A stretch of DNA of 64,000 bases. Source: Halomonas sp. 'Soap Lake #6' (lineage in GTDB: Bacteria; Pseudomonadota; Gammaproteobacteria; Pseudomonadales; Halomonadaceae). The notes beneath the pieces were generated by a model. It had not been told where the DNA came from and ran no database searches. It worked only from the letters and a program-made list of their open reading frames with translations. The translations under genes were made by a program, and so were the position numbers. This document shows, in pieces, positions 1-8,229 of this stretch; position 1 is the stretch's first letter, and every line of letters begins with the position of its first letter. Where the stretch lies: NCBI RefSeq assembly GCF_003031405.1, contig NZ_CP020469.1:620001-684000 (forward strand). The letters are read 5' to 3'.

Positions 1-1
1 G

Positions 2-904
2 ATGCGCGCCGCGCGCCGCGACCGCATTACTATGTATGCTGCCAGTATTGCTTTTTATGCACTGTTAGCGCTTTTCCCTACCATTGCGGCGGTTATCTCG
101 CTATGGGGATTACTGTTTGACCCAGTTGAAGCAGGGCGCCAACTGTATGAGATTGGTCGCTTCATGCCTCCTGATGCGGCAAATCTTATCGACCAGCAGG
201 CTCAAGACGTGGTCGAGAACGCCCAACCTGGCAACGTAATGGCTGCACTTGCTGGGTTGGTAACGGCGATGTATATCGCTTCTAAAGGCGTATCTACCCT
301 GGTTGTTGGTCTAAACGTAGTTTATGGTGAGCAGGAAAAACGACCGCCACTATGGCGCATTGTTGTGCTGATATCGCTGACGTTAGGCCTGATTGGAATG
401 ACGCTGATTTCACTCGGCTTTATTGCAATTGTTCCTATGGTGGTGGACGTATTAGCGGTAGAACCTCCGTTGGATAGGGTACTGCAGTGGCTGCGCTGGC
501 CTGCATTATTAGTCATCATGAGCGCCTTGATAGCGCTGTTATACCGCTTTGCTCCCTATCGCCGCTCTGCCAAGTGGCAGTGGTTAAGCTACGGTACGCT
601 GTTTGCTACAGGAATGTGGCTGCTGGGGTCGGGTGGTTTATCGCTTTATGTGCGTTACTTCTCTACGTTTAGCGAGCTCTACGGCTCCCTTGGCGCCGTG
701 GTGGCGTTAATGCTGTGGTTTTGGCTCTCAGCCTTTGTTGTGCTGTTTGGTGCGGAGGTAAACTGTGAAATGGAGCGCCAAACGTATCGCGATACAACCA
801 TCGGAGAAGCACGGCCATTGGGTGAACGCGAAGCGTTTGCAGCCGATACGGTGGGGGTCGAAAACCCTTGGAAGGGAGACTCGTCTGATACTCCTCGCCA
901 TTGA
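2..904 (+). CDS. YihY/BrkB family integral membrane protein, probably 5'-truncated
   Basis: This is a polytopic inner-membrane protein of the YihY/virulence factor BrkB family (UPF0761; formerly mis-annotated as ribonuclease BN). The visible 300 residues start directly in the family's N-terminal core (DRITMYAASIAFYALLALFP) and contain about six hydrophobic segments, ending in a polar tail. Family members normally have some 20-30 residues before this core, and the ATG at position 2 has no visible ribosome site because the window begins there, so the true start is probably upstream. The molecular function of the family is not settled; a transport or envelope role is only inferred. It converges on the phoH-like gene. 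Confidence 0.85.
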   Translation: MRAARRDRITMYAASIAFYALLALFPTIAAVISLWGLLFDPVEAGRQLYEIGRFMPPDAANLIDQQAQDVVENAQPGNVMAALAGLVTAMYIASKGVSTLVVGLNVVYGEQEKRPPLWRIVVLISLTLGLIGMTLISLGFIAIVPMVVDVLAVEPPLDRVLQWLRWPALLVIMSALIALLYRFAPYRRSAKWQWLSYGTLFATGMWLLGSGGLSLYVRYFSTFSELYGSLGAVVALMLWFWLSAFVVLFGAEVNCEMERQTYRDTTIGEARPLGEREAFAADTVGVENPWKGDSSDTPRH

Positions 905-913
905 AAGTTAAGT

Positions 914-962
914 AAAAAGCGCCGCTAGCAAACTGTTGCGTGGTACAGGGTGCTGGCGGCGC
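914..962 (-). terminator. Rho-independent terminator of the phoH-like gene
   Basis: Arms at 919-930 and 951-962 (GCGCCGCTAGCA against TGCTGGCGGCGC, 12 pairs with one G-T) enclose a 20-nt loop. Read on the minus strand the stem is followed directly by TTTTT, which is the correct polarity for ending the minus-strand phoH-like transcript. The stem may also stop the convergent plus-strand gene, but that side lacks a T-run. Confidence 0.75.
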
Positions 963-1001
963 CAGGGTTCAGCAAGTCCTCTTAATTAGTACGCCTCGGG
1001 G

Positions 1002-2411
1002 CTATAACAGCTCTTCTGCGGCCAGCGCTAAGCGAGAGCGCTCAACGCTTTTCAGGGTGATATGCCCTGCATGAGGCCAGTCTCTAAAGCGTTCCACTAC
1101 AGCGGCCATGCCACAGGTGTTGGCGGTTAGGTAGGGGGTATCGATTTGCCCAACGTTGCCCAAGCAAACAATTTTGGTATTACGGCCAGCCCGGGTGACC
1201 AGCGATTTGAGCTGTTTGGGGGTGAAGTTTTGCGCCTCATCGATAATCAAAAAAGTGTCGTTTAGAGTGCGCCCGCGCATAAAGCTGGGAGAGCGGATTT
1301 GTACCCGCGAGCCGATTAGTTGCCGGGTTGCGCCATTGTCCCAACTAGACTCTCCTTCCTCGTTACGCAGCAGGTTATCCATGTTGTCGTGGAAGGCACC
1401 CATCCACGGTGACATTTTCTCCTCTTCAGTACCCGGTAGAAAGCCAATATCTTCACCCATGGGAATTGGGGCTCGGGTGAAAACGATACGCTCAAACTGC
1501 TTGGCGTCTAGGGTTTGCTGGAAAGCGGCGGCCAGCGTCATAAAGGTTTTACCGGTGCCCGCATTACCGGCAATGGTAACGAGGTCAATGTCTGGGTCCA
1601 TTAGTAGGTTGAGGGTGAAATTCTGGCGGCTGTCGTGAGCATGCACGCCCCAAACCCCGGCATGGTGACGATAGTTAGTGAGCAGCTGTAAGCGTGCTGT
1701 TAAAGGGGAAAGTTCGCGCACAACAGCTTCAAATTCGGCGCCGTTTTCGCTATCAGACACCAGCATACCAACGTGCCAATGGCGGGGCATGTTACCGCTT
1801 AATTGATAGAACGTGTGGTGTCCTACGCGCTCTACGGTTACCTCCACATTGAGAGCTTCCCAAAGCGACGCGCCATCCTGACCGGCGGATGCGTAAATTT
1901 GCGCTCCTTCAATCATGGCATCGCTATCTGAGAAGGCTCGGTCATTCAGATAGTCTTCCACCGGCACCTTTAGCGCGGCGGCTTTTACTCTTAAGTTGAT
2001 GTCTTTGGTAATAAGAATGACGGAGGCGTCTGGGCGCTCATCTCGCAGCCGGCAAGTCTCCGCCAAAATACGGTTGTCAGGGTTGTCATCTAGTGAATCA
2101 AAGGGTTTGAGGTCGTTGTAACAAAGAAAATGCAAGCGGCCAGACTCACCGCTAATGCGTGGGATTGGAATGCCTTTTTGTATCTCATCAAAGGTTACTT
2201 GGTTGGTTAGGTCGGAAAGTGTGCGGCTGATTTGCCGCGCAGTACGGGCAATTTCACGAACTCCATTTTTATGCTTATCAAGCTCCTCAAGTACCGTCAT
2301 GGGTATAACCACATCGTGCTCATCAAAATGGTAGAGCGCAGTGGGGTCATGGATAAGGACGTTTGTGTCTAGGACATAAAGCCTAGTCGCTTTCTTATCG
2401 AGTCTTACCAT
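1002..2411 (-). CDS. phoH: PIN domain-PhoH ATPase fusion protein (PhoH2 type)
   Basis: The protein (469 aa) joins an N-terminal PIN nuclease domain to a C-terminal PhoH P-loop ATPase. The PIN part shows the acidic start VLDTNVLIHD and a further acidic cluster (residues about 12-150). The PhoH part has Walker A GNAGTGKT around residue 280 and Walker B FLIIDEAQN. Such PIN-PhoH proteins couple RNA unwinding to RNA cleavage in characterised members, so an RNA-processing role under stress is likely; this is family knowledge. It stands alone with its own terminator at 914-962. The ATG start gives the expected length. Confidence 0.9.
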   Translation of the reverse strand: MVRLDKKATRLYVLDTNVLIHDPTALYHFDEHDVVIPMTVLEELDKHKNGVREIARTARQISRTLSDLTNQVTFDEIQKGIPIPRISGESGRLHFLCYNDLKPFDSLDDNPDNRILAETCRLRDERPDASVILITKDINLRVKAAALKVPVEDYLNDRAFSDSDAMIEGAQIYASAGQDGASLWEALNVEVTVERVGHHTFYQLSGNMPRHWHVGMLVSDSENGAEFEAVVRELSPLTARLQLLTNYRHHAGVWGVHAHDSRQNFTLNLLMDPDIDLVTIAGNAGTGKTFMTLAAAFQQTLDAKQFERIVFTRAPIPMGEDIGFLPGTEEEKMSPWMGAFHDNMDNLLRNEEGESSWDNGATRQLIGSRVQIRSPSFMRGRTLNDTFLIIDEAQNFTPKQLKSLVTRAGRNTKIVCLGNVGQIDTPYLTANTCGMAAVVERFRDWPHAGHITLKSVERSRLALAAEELL

Positions 2412-2609
2412 CGGAAACTACTCCTTAGTTGACGGCAACATCGACACTGGCAGATACACTTTACGCTTAGATGACACTGCCCTATGCCGGTTCTCTAGCG
2501 TGTCCTGGGAATCCTTATTTAGCACTTTTTAACAGAGTGGAAGGCATTGATGGTTTTTTCCACTCGCAAATTTCAACGTTTCACTTTGGACAACCTATAT
2601 CAACAGGTA

Positions 2610-3479
2610 TTAGCGGGTAGTGCCTAAAAATTTTGCCACGTTGTTCAGCAGTGCCGTAGCCACTACGCCGAGGTTTTCACCCTCCACGTAGCGGTAGTAG
2701 TGGCTGTCTAGCGTTAGGTCGTGGTTCAGTGCGCAAAGCTGATGTGTTTCTAGTGCTTCTTTAACTAGCGGGTAGGGCAATAGCGCCCATCCGGTGACGT
2801 TGATTGCTGCATCACGGATGACCTCAAACATGGTTAGGCCAAGGTAGTTGGTTGAAAACAGTGCCTCGCTGACCAGTTTATCGTCTCGGTCGTAGGTCAA
2901 GCACACTTGGGTATATTGGGCGAGGTCATCGCGAGTAACGCTGGGCAGGCGGCTAAGTGGGTGAGCAGGTGCTGCCACCAGACACATGCTGACTGGGGCA
3001 AGGTTACTGGCATTCACTGTCGTGCCTTCGGCGGTATATAACCCAAAGGCAATATCGACCGTTTGACGTAGCACGAACTGCAGGTGCTCCTGTGGGGGCA
3101 ATAGATACACTGAAATCGCCGTTAGTGGATACCGTTGCTTCAGGTCGTGCATTGCTTGTCGCCAAAATGCTTCAGGTAGTGTGTCGTCTCTGGCAACACA
3201 TAGCTGATTTTCCACTCCTTGTATGTGCTGTTGGCAATGCTTTTTGATCCGGCTGGCGCTGGTTAGCAGGCGGTAGCAATCCGGCAGTACACTCTCGCCA
3301 ACAGCCGTAAGTTGCAGGCTATTGCCTGAGCGCTCGAATAGCTCGACACCCAGGCTATCTTCCAGCGCATTGACGGCGGCGCTTAAGGTACTGCGCTTTA
3401 TGCCTGTGTGCCGGGCGGCAGCGGCAAATGAGCTGTGTTCAGTAACATCGATAAATGCTTGTACCTGTTCTGCTCGCAT
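2610..3479 (-). CDS. LysR family transcriptional regulator
   Basis: This is a LysR-type regulator of about 289 aa, with an N-terminal winged helix-turn-helix (MRAEQVQAFIDVTEHSSFAA, then SFAAAARHTGIKRSTLSAAV) and a C-terminal effector-binding domain. The ATG at 3479 is preferred over the upstream TTG (3503) because AGGGGC lies a good distance before it. It is divergent from the CDF-like transporter that starts about 110 bp away, which suggests it controls that gene. No effector can be named. Confidence 0.85.
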   Translation of the reverse strand: MRAEQVQAFIDVTEHSSFAAAARHTGIKRSTLSAAVNALEDSLGVELFERSGNSLQLTAVGESVLPDCYRLLTSASRIKKHCQQHIQGVENQLCVARDDTLPEAFWRQAMHDLKQRYPLTAISVYLLPPQEHLQFVLRQTVDIAFGLYTAEGTTVNASNLAPVSMCLVAAPAHPLSRLPSVTRDDLAQYTQVCLTYDRDDKLVSEALFSTNYLGLTMFEVIRDAAINVTGWALLPYPLVKEALETHQLCALNHDLTLDSHYYRYVEGENLGVVATALLNNVAKFLGTTR

Positions 3480-3589
3480 AGATAGCCCCTGTTTGAGTGC
3501 CAAAATATTTGGCGCTGAGCGATTGGTGAAATGCTAGTTTACTCACTATGATCGCCAGCGTTGAATACACTTATTCTGGAGTAATTCGC

Positions 3590-4453
3590 GTGACCCCCTT
3601 CGTAGCAGAGCGCCGAGCGCTCAGACTTTCTGCTGTTTTTGCCAGCTTGTTGGCCTTTACTGGCCTAGTGCTTGGGTTAGCAAGCAGCTCAGTTACCATT
3701 TTATTTGATAGTGGTTATTCGCTATTGAGTTTAGTGCTGGTGTCGCTTTCCCTTTTAGCATTGAAGCAGGCACGTAAACCAGCAGATGATCACTACCCCT
3801 TTGGGCGGCTAACGGTAGAGCCACTGGCTGTACTACTCAAAGGCGTGATGATTGCTTTGGTGTGCCTTTTTTCGATGGTTTCTGCCTTGTGGATCCTTAT
3901 TCAGGGCGGACGGTTAGTGACACTTGATTTGGCTCTGATATTTGGCGCTGTCAACGTCATTGGCTGTTTAGTGATCTGGTGGTTGCTGTACCGTTACGCC
4001 AAGATTAGCCGCTCCTCACTATTGGAAGCGGAGCTGCGTCAATGGCAAATGGATACTTGGCTAAGCGCTGCGGTCTTGCTGGGCTTTGCGCTAACCTGGG
4101 GGCTGACCCTTACACCCTGGGCAGGCTTAGCGCGCTTTGCTGACCCAATAATGGTGCTAATTATTGCAGGCTATTTCCTACCAATGCCGATACGTATGGT
4201 ACGGGGGGCACTGCGTGAGTTGATGTTTGGTGAGCCTTTATGTGGCATTCGCCAGGAGGTGATGCAAGAGGTATCAGGTTTCGATATCGTCGATGAAGAC
4301 GTACGTTTGGCACAGATCGGTAGCTTTTTAGTGGTTGATATTCAGCTGGATAAGCGGCAGATCGAATCCGCTGAAGAAATCCTGGAAAGCATCGAACAGC
4401 ACTGTAAACTGCGCCATTTACGCCCAGTTACCAGCATCACTCTCGTCACTTAA
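3590..4453 (+). CDS. CDF-like cation transporter with altered metal site
   Basis: The protein has the cation diffusion facilitator layout: about six membrane helices, the HYPFG motif between helices 2 and 3, and a C-terminal cytoplasmic domain of about 75 residues. Classical CDF exporters bind metal through a DxxxD pair in helix 2 and an HxxxD pair in helix 5. Here the matching positions read DSGYS and QWQMD, so one Asp is Ser and the His is Gln. Zinc transport may therefore be lost or substrate choice changed. The GTG at 3590 is chosen because GGAG sits 8 nt before it; an in-frame ATG at 3548 has no ribosome site. It is divergent from a LysR gene. Confidence 0.75.
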   Translation: MTPFVAERRALRLSAVFASLLAFTGLVLGLASSSVTILFDSGYSLLSLVLVSLSLLALKQARKPADDHYPFGRLTVEPLAVLLKGVMIALVCLFSMVSALWILIQGGRLVTLDLALIFGAVNVIGCLVIWWLLYRYAKISRSSLLEAELRQWQMDTWLSAAVLLGFALTWGLTLTPWAGLARFADPIMVLIIAGYFLPMPIRMVRGALRELMFGEPLCGIRQEVMQEVSGFDIVDEDVRLAQIGSFLVVDIQLDKRQIESAEEILESIEQHCKLRHLRPVTSITLVT

Positions 4454-4557
4454 ATTGCCAGGGTGAATAAGTATTGACGTGAGCGCGGAAGCAGTGATAT
4501 CAAGCGCTACCGACAAATGGTGTCGGCCTACTATTGCTATTCTGAGGGTTTTAAAAC

Positions 4558-4827
4558 ATGCCATTGCGCCGCTGTTTGCCCGCGCTGCTGGTAACCGTTC
4601 TGGTTGCTGGTTGTGCAAGCTCTACCGTTGCCCCACGCTATACGACTGAAAACCCTGATGTAATGCGTATCGGTGGGGAGCGCCCTGTTGGCGCTAATCC
4701 ACGTACTGAAGATGCTGGCTCTTTTTGCCTCGAGACCACTGAGCGCTGGAATGAGCATGGCCGTACACCGGATGGCCAAACGCTTTGGGCGAAAGATACC
4801 TTGCGTCGCGTGGTGCCTTGCCAGTAA
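4558..4827 (+). CDS. Small putative lipoprotein
   Basis: An 89-aa protein with a lipoprotein signal peptide: basic start (MPLRRC), hydrophobic core, and lipobox LVAGC with Cys19 as the expected lipidation site, so it should be anchored in the envelope. The remainder is polar with two further cysteines (near residues 58 and 88) that could form a disulfide in the periplasm. No characterised family is recognised. Confidence 0.65.
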   Translation: MPLRRCLPALLVTVLVAGCASSTVAPRYTTENPDVMRIGGERPVGANPRTEDAGSFCLETTERWNEHGRTPDGQTLWAKDTLRRVVPCQ

Positions 4828-4922
4828 TCAGTTCAACCACTGCGCGTACGGTGGCCGCGGCAGCTTGATAAGCTGGCGTGGCCTTTGGCACAGCATGCGC
4901 GCTCTCTCATTAGTTCTCTTTT

Positions 4923-5108
4923 TTAGTTCTCTTTCCTTTTCGGCTTGCCTTTACGTTGGGTACCTGCCATTTCCTCAAGCTCCGCTTCGCTCATTGAGTG
5001 ATACATCTCCTTGGATGCTCCGGTTAGCTCATTTGGTTGGGTATCGCCGCGTTTGGCAGAGAGTGCGGCCCCGGCCGCTTTCTGCTGTACTTTAGAGGTT
5101 GCTTTCAT
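4923..5108 (-). CDS. DUF3008 family small basic protein
   Basis: A 61-aa, highly polar, basic protein whose sequence follows the DUF3008 pattern throughout: start with KATSKVQQKAAGAAL, a central KEMYHSMSEAELEEMA helix and a Lys-rich tail (KGKPKRK). The family is common in proteobacteria and its function is unknown; the composition suggests nucleic-acid or protein binding. AGTC/AGGAGT-like bases precede the ATG at 5108. It stands alone and is divergent from ybaK. Confidence 0.8.
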   Translation of the reverse strand: MKATSKVQQKAAGAALSAKRGDTQPNELTGASKEMYHSMSEAELEEMAGTQRKGKPKRKEN

Positions 5109-5184
5109 GGCTGGTTAGACTCCTGTCAGTTGACTTCCCTTAATCGGTCACGTTATGAAGCTTAGCAGTGGGTAATATACTTTT

Positions 5185-5223
5185 CACATAAGCTAGTCAC
5201 ATAAGCTAACCACATAAGCTAAC
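5185..5223. repeat. Three 13-bp tandem repeats upstream of ybaK
   Basis: Three head-to-tail copies of CACATAAGCTAAC (the first ends GT) begin at 5185, 5198 and 5211, ending 23 bp before the ybaK ATG. They lie in the untranslated leader or promoter. Role unknown; phased copies could be binding sites or a slippage product. Confidence 0.8.
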
Positions 5224-5246
5224 GACGTTAACTGGCGAGAAATTCC

Positions 5247-5714
5247 ATGACACCGGCGATTAATAGTGCGAAGCAGGCAGGTATTATATTTCAACTCCAT
5301 GAGTACCATCACGATGCCGCCGCTCACTCCTACGGGCTAGAAGCAGCAGAAAAGCTAGGTGTTTCCGTAGATCAGGTATTTAAAACCTTGGTAGTCAAGC
5401 TGGATGGCAAGCAGCTGGCGGTAGGCGTTGTGCCGGTAAACTGCCAGTTGGGGTTAAAACAGATCGCCAAAGCCGCTGGAGCAAAGAAGGCGATGATGGC
5501 AGCGCCCGAGGAAGTGGAACGCACCACCGGATATGTACTGGGTGGCGTCAGCCCACTGGGGCAAAAGAAGCGCCTGCCTACCTTTATAGATGCATCGGCA
5601 CAGGCGTTTCCGACACTGTACGTTAGTGCTGGGCGCCGGGGATTGGAGATTGAACTTTCACCGAACGACTTGGCTGCCCTAAGCCAGGGTCGCTTTGCTG
5701 CTCTGTCGGCGTAG
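5247..5714 (+). CDS. ybaK: Cys-tRNA(Pro)/Cys-tRNA(Cys) deacylase YbaK
   Basis: A 155-aa YbaK/ProX-fold protein that hydrolyses Cys-tRNA(Pro), a trans-editing reaction correcting prolyl-tRNA synthetase errors. Features seen are the HxYxHD segment near residue 18, VFKTLVVKLDG with the catalytic Lys region, and the late GGVSPLG loop that is typical of YbaK. Length matches the family. The ATG at 5247 follows GGCGAGA. It stands as a single gene between DUF3008 and dbpA. Confidence 0.93.
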   Translation: MTPAINSAKQAGIIFQLHEYHHDAAAHSYGLEAAEKLGVSVDQVFKTLVVKLDGKQLAVGVVPVNCQLGLKQIAKAAGAKKAMMAAPEEVERTTGYVLGGVSPLGQKKRLPTFIDASAQAFPTLYVSAGRRGLEIELSPNDLAALSQGRFAALSA

Positions 5715-5832
5715 GTACAGCTTTTGGCTGAGCCTTGCAGTGTGTCAGCAGCAAAGCAGGGAACGGCACTTTCTGGTATGGTGCTTCACATTATCGGTTT
5801 GCTGGGCGATATAGCCCCTTCAGGAATTTTTT

Positions 5833-7230
5833 GTGTCCGACACCTCTTTTGCATCGCTTGCGCTCTCATCTGCGCTGCTGACTAATCTAGACTCCCTTGG
5901 CTATCACGAAATGACGCCGGTTCAGGCGCAAAGTCTGCCGCCTATGCTGGCGGGCCGCGATGTGCTGGCCCAGGCCAAAACCGGTTCAGGAAAGACGGCT
6001 GCATTTGGCCTGGCGCTGCTGGCAGAGCTGCGCGTCGAGGCCTTCGCCGTGCAGGGCCTAGTACTGTGTCCCACTCGGGAACTAGCCGACCAAGTAGCAG
6101 ATGAACTGCGACGTTTGGCGCGGGGGATGCCCAACGTCAAGGTGCTAACCCTGTGTGGTGGCGCGCCGTTTGGTCCACAGCTTGGCTCGTTAGAACACGG
6201 TGCTCACATTGTAGTGGGCACGCCAGGGCGTATTGACGAGCATCTACGAAAAGGCTCGCTAACGCTGGGGTCGCTGACGACGCTGGTACTGGATGAAGCT
6301 GACCGTATGCTGGATATGGGCTTCCAGGCGACGATTGATGACATCATTGCTGATACCCCCGCTGACCGCCAAACGTTGCTGTTTAGTGCGACGTTCCCAG
6401 ACGAGCAGGCCTCTGGTGGCCTTGCCACCATGACCCGCGGCGTCATGCGTGATCCGGTCACGGTTAAAGTGGCGGAGCTTCACGATGCCACTACAATTGA
6501 CCAGCACTTCTATGAAGTTGCCAATGAAGAGGCGCGTTTTGCTGCCCTTCAACAACTGCTGCTGGTCTATCGGCCAGCGACTAGTGTGGTGTTCTGCAAT
6601 ACCAAACGCGAAACTCAGGCGGTGGCAGAGCAACTGGTCGATGCCGGGTTTAGCGCTGTGGCGCTCAACGGTGATCTAGAGCAAAAAGATCGTGACCGAC
6701 GGTTAATCCTGTTTGCCAACCAGAGCGCATCTATTCTGGTGGCTACTGATGTCGCTGCTCGTGGTTTGGATATTGCCCAACTAGATGCCGTGTTTAACTA
6801 CCAAATAGCCCGTGAACTTGATGTCCATGTCCATCGGGTAGGGCGCACTGGTCGTGCAGGGGCTAGCGGTGTTGCCTGTACATTGGTGACTCCTAAAGAG
6901 CATTACCGGCTAGAACGGCTAGAAGGACTTCTGGAGCAACCGATTGCCACAGAACCTTTGCCTAAACCCCAGAGCTTAGTGCCATTTGAGCCCCCCATGG
7001 CTACGCTACAACTTGCTGGTGGTAAAAAAGATAAGCTGCGTCCTGGTGATATCCTGGGTGCTTTAACCAGCGAAGGTGGCCTGCGTGGTGATCAGGTTGG
7101 AAAAATTAAAGTGTTGGCGCGTAGCGCCTATGTGGCAGTGGAGTGCAGTGTTGTTCAAAAAGCTCAGGCCAAGCTTGAACGTGACAAACTAAAAGGGCGC
7201 GCTTTCCGCGTTCGCCGTATTCGTTATTGA
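5833..7230 (+). CDS. dbpA: ATP-dependent RNA helicase DbpA
   Basis: A 465-aa DEAD-box helicase. In order: Q-motif region (FASLALSSALLTNL, Gln near 33), motif I AQAKTGSGKT, Ia PTRELADQ, GG, motif II DEADRMLDMG, motif III SAT, and C-terminal motifs ending HRVGRTGRAG. The last about 75 residues (RPGDILGALTSEGGLRG, QVGKIKV) form the DbpA RNA-binding domain that recognises hairpin 92 of 23S rRNA, giving a role in large-subunit assembly. Start is GTG, preceded by AGGAATT. A RIO-type kinase follows 50 bp downstream. Confidence 0.95.
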   Translation: MSDTSFASLALSSALLTNLDSLGYHEMTPVQAQSLPPMLAGRDVLAQAKTGSGKTAAFGLALLAELRVEAFAVQGLVLCPTRELADQVADELRRLARGMPNVKVLTLCGGAPFGPQLGSLEHGAHIVVGTPGRIDEHLRKGSLTLGSLTTLVLDEADRMLDMGFQATIDDIIADTPADRQTLLFSATFPDEQASGGLATMTRGVMRDPVTVKVAELHDATTIDQHFYEVANEEARFAALQQLLLVYRPATSVVFCNTKRETQAVAEQLVDAGFSAVALNGDLEQKDRDRRLILFANQSASILVATDVAARGLDIAQLDAVFNYQIARELDVHVHRVGRTGRAGASGVACTLVTPKEHYRLERLEGLLEQPIATEPLPKPQSLVPFEPPMATLQLAGGKKDKLRPGDILGALTSEGGLRGDQVGKIKVLARSAYVAVECSVVQKAQAKLERDKLKGRAFRVRRIRY

Positions 7231-7280
7231 GCTCCTAATTATTGAGCTCAGATAGTAAAGAGGAGCCGACGCAGCTAACC

Positions 7281-8138
7281 ATGAAAACCCCCAAACGATT
7301 ACAGCCCTTGGTCGATGATGGAATGATCGATGAGGTGCTGGTGCAACTGATGAGTGGTAAGGAAGCGCAGGTCTATGTAGTGCGCTGTGGTGATGAAGTG
7401 CGCTGTGCCAAAGTCTTCAAAGAAGCTAAACAGCGTAGTTTTAAGCAGGCCGTTCAATATCAAGAGGGGCGTAAGGAACGCAATAGTCGTCGTTCAAGAG
7501 CGATGGCTAAAAAAACCCGCTATGGCCAAAAAGAGCAGGAGCAGGCGTGGCTCAATGCCGAAGTAGATGCACTATACCGTCTTGCTGCCGCTGATGTACG
7601 CGTGCCTGAGCCTCATGGGTTTGTCGATGGTGTGTTGCTGATGGAAATGATCAGTGATGCTGATGGCAATGTGGCGCCGCGCCTGGACGAAGTGACCCTA
7701 ACTCAAGAGCAGGCTCTACGCTATCACGCCAAAGTGATTCAAGACGTGGTGCGAATGCTTTGCGCTGGTTTAATTCATGGTGATTTATCGGAATTCAACG
7801 TACTGGTAGATGCTGAAGGCCCGGTGATTATCGACCTTCCCCAGGCTGTAGATGCCGCTGGCAATAATAGCGCCGCTGCTATGCTGGAGCGCGATGTGGA
7901 CAATATGCGTGCCTACTTTGGCCGCTTTGCCCCTGAGTTGCTAACCACCCACTACGGCAAAGAGATGTGGGCGCTGTACGAGGCAGGTAAGCTGCACCCT
8001 GATAGCAAACTGACCGGTCATTTTGAGTTCGACAGCCACATTGCTAACGTAGATGAGCTGATGGAAGTGATTGATGACGCCAAAGAGGAAGAAGCTGAGC
8101 GTCAGGCGCGTATGCGTGACGATGATGATGAAGATTAA
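7281..8138 (+). CDS. RIO1-like atypical serine protein kinase
   Basis: A 285-aa RIO-family kinase resembling the Pseudomonas PA4780 group. Visible elements are a flexible P-loop region (MSGKEAQVYVV), the ATP-binding Lys in CAKVFK, the catalytic loop HGDLSEFNVL and the metal-binding loop IIDLPQAV. The C-terminus is very acidic. The ATG at 7281 fits relatives (MKTPKRLQPLV); a TTG at 7242 would add 13 unusual residues. It follows dbpA by 50 bp, suggesting co-transcription and a link to ribosome or RNA metabolism, which is inference from the role of eukaryotic and archaeal RIO1. Confidence 0.88.
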   Translation: MKTPKRLQPLVDDGMIDEVLVQLMSGKEAQVYVVRCGDEVRCAKVFKEAKQRSFKQAVQYQEGRKERNSRRSRAMAKKTRYGQKEQEQAWLNAEVDALYRLAAADVRVPEPHGFVDGVLLMEMISDADGNVAPRLDEVTLTQEQALRYHAKVIQDVVRMLCAGLIHGDLSEFNVLVDAEGPVIIDLPQAVDAAGNNSAAAMLERDVDNMRAYFGRFAPELLTTHYGKEMWALYEAGKLHPDSKLTGHFEFDSHIANVDELMEVIDDAKEEEAERQARMRDDDDED

Positions 8139-8156
8139 GGCCATATTAGGGCCTTT
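8137..8156 (+). terminator. Weak hairpin at the end of the RIO kinase gene
   Basis: AAGGCC (8137-8142) pairs with GGCCTT (8150-8155) across a 7-nt loop right at the stop codon of the kinase gene. There is only a short T stretch after it, so this is a possible weak terminator. Confidence 0.35.
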
Positions 8157-8229
8157 GATACCTTTCTAACCTCCCAAGCTAGCCCAAAACTGGTAAGCTA
8201 ACAGGAACGCTTAGCAGGGTAACTACCCT

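Noticed and set aside
1156..1638. A 160-codon frame antisense to the PIN-PhoH gene
   Set aside because: The opposite strand encodes a complete, motif-rich protein; the antisense product is Ser/Arg-rich with no recognisable fold.
4673..5095. A 140-codon plus-strand open frame overlapping the lipoprotein and DUF3008 genes
   Set aside because: It lies in another frame of a gene with a clear lipobox and antisense to a recognised DUF3008 gene; its translation shows no family features.
8216..8229. AGGGTA-AC-TACCCT palindrome just before the AbrB-type gene
   Set aside because: Short, single, and overlapping the possible start codon region; no partner site or adjacent regulator supports an operator.
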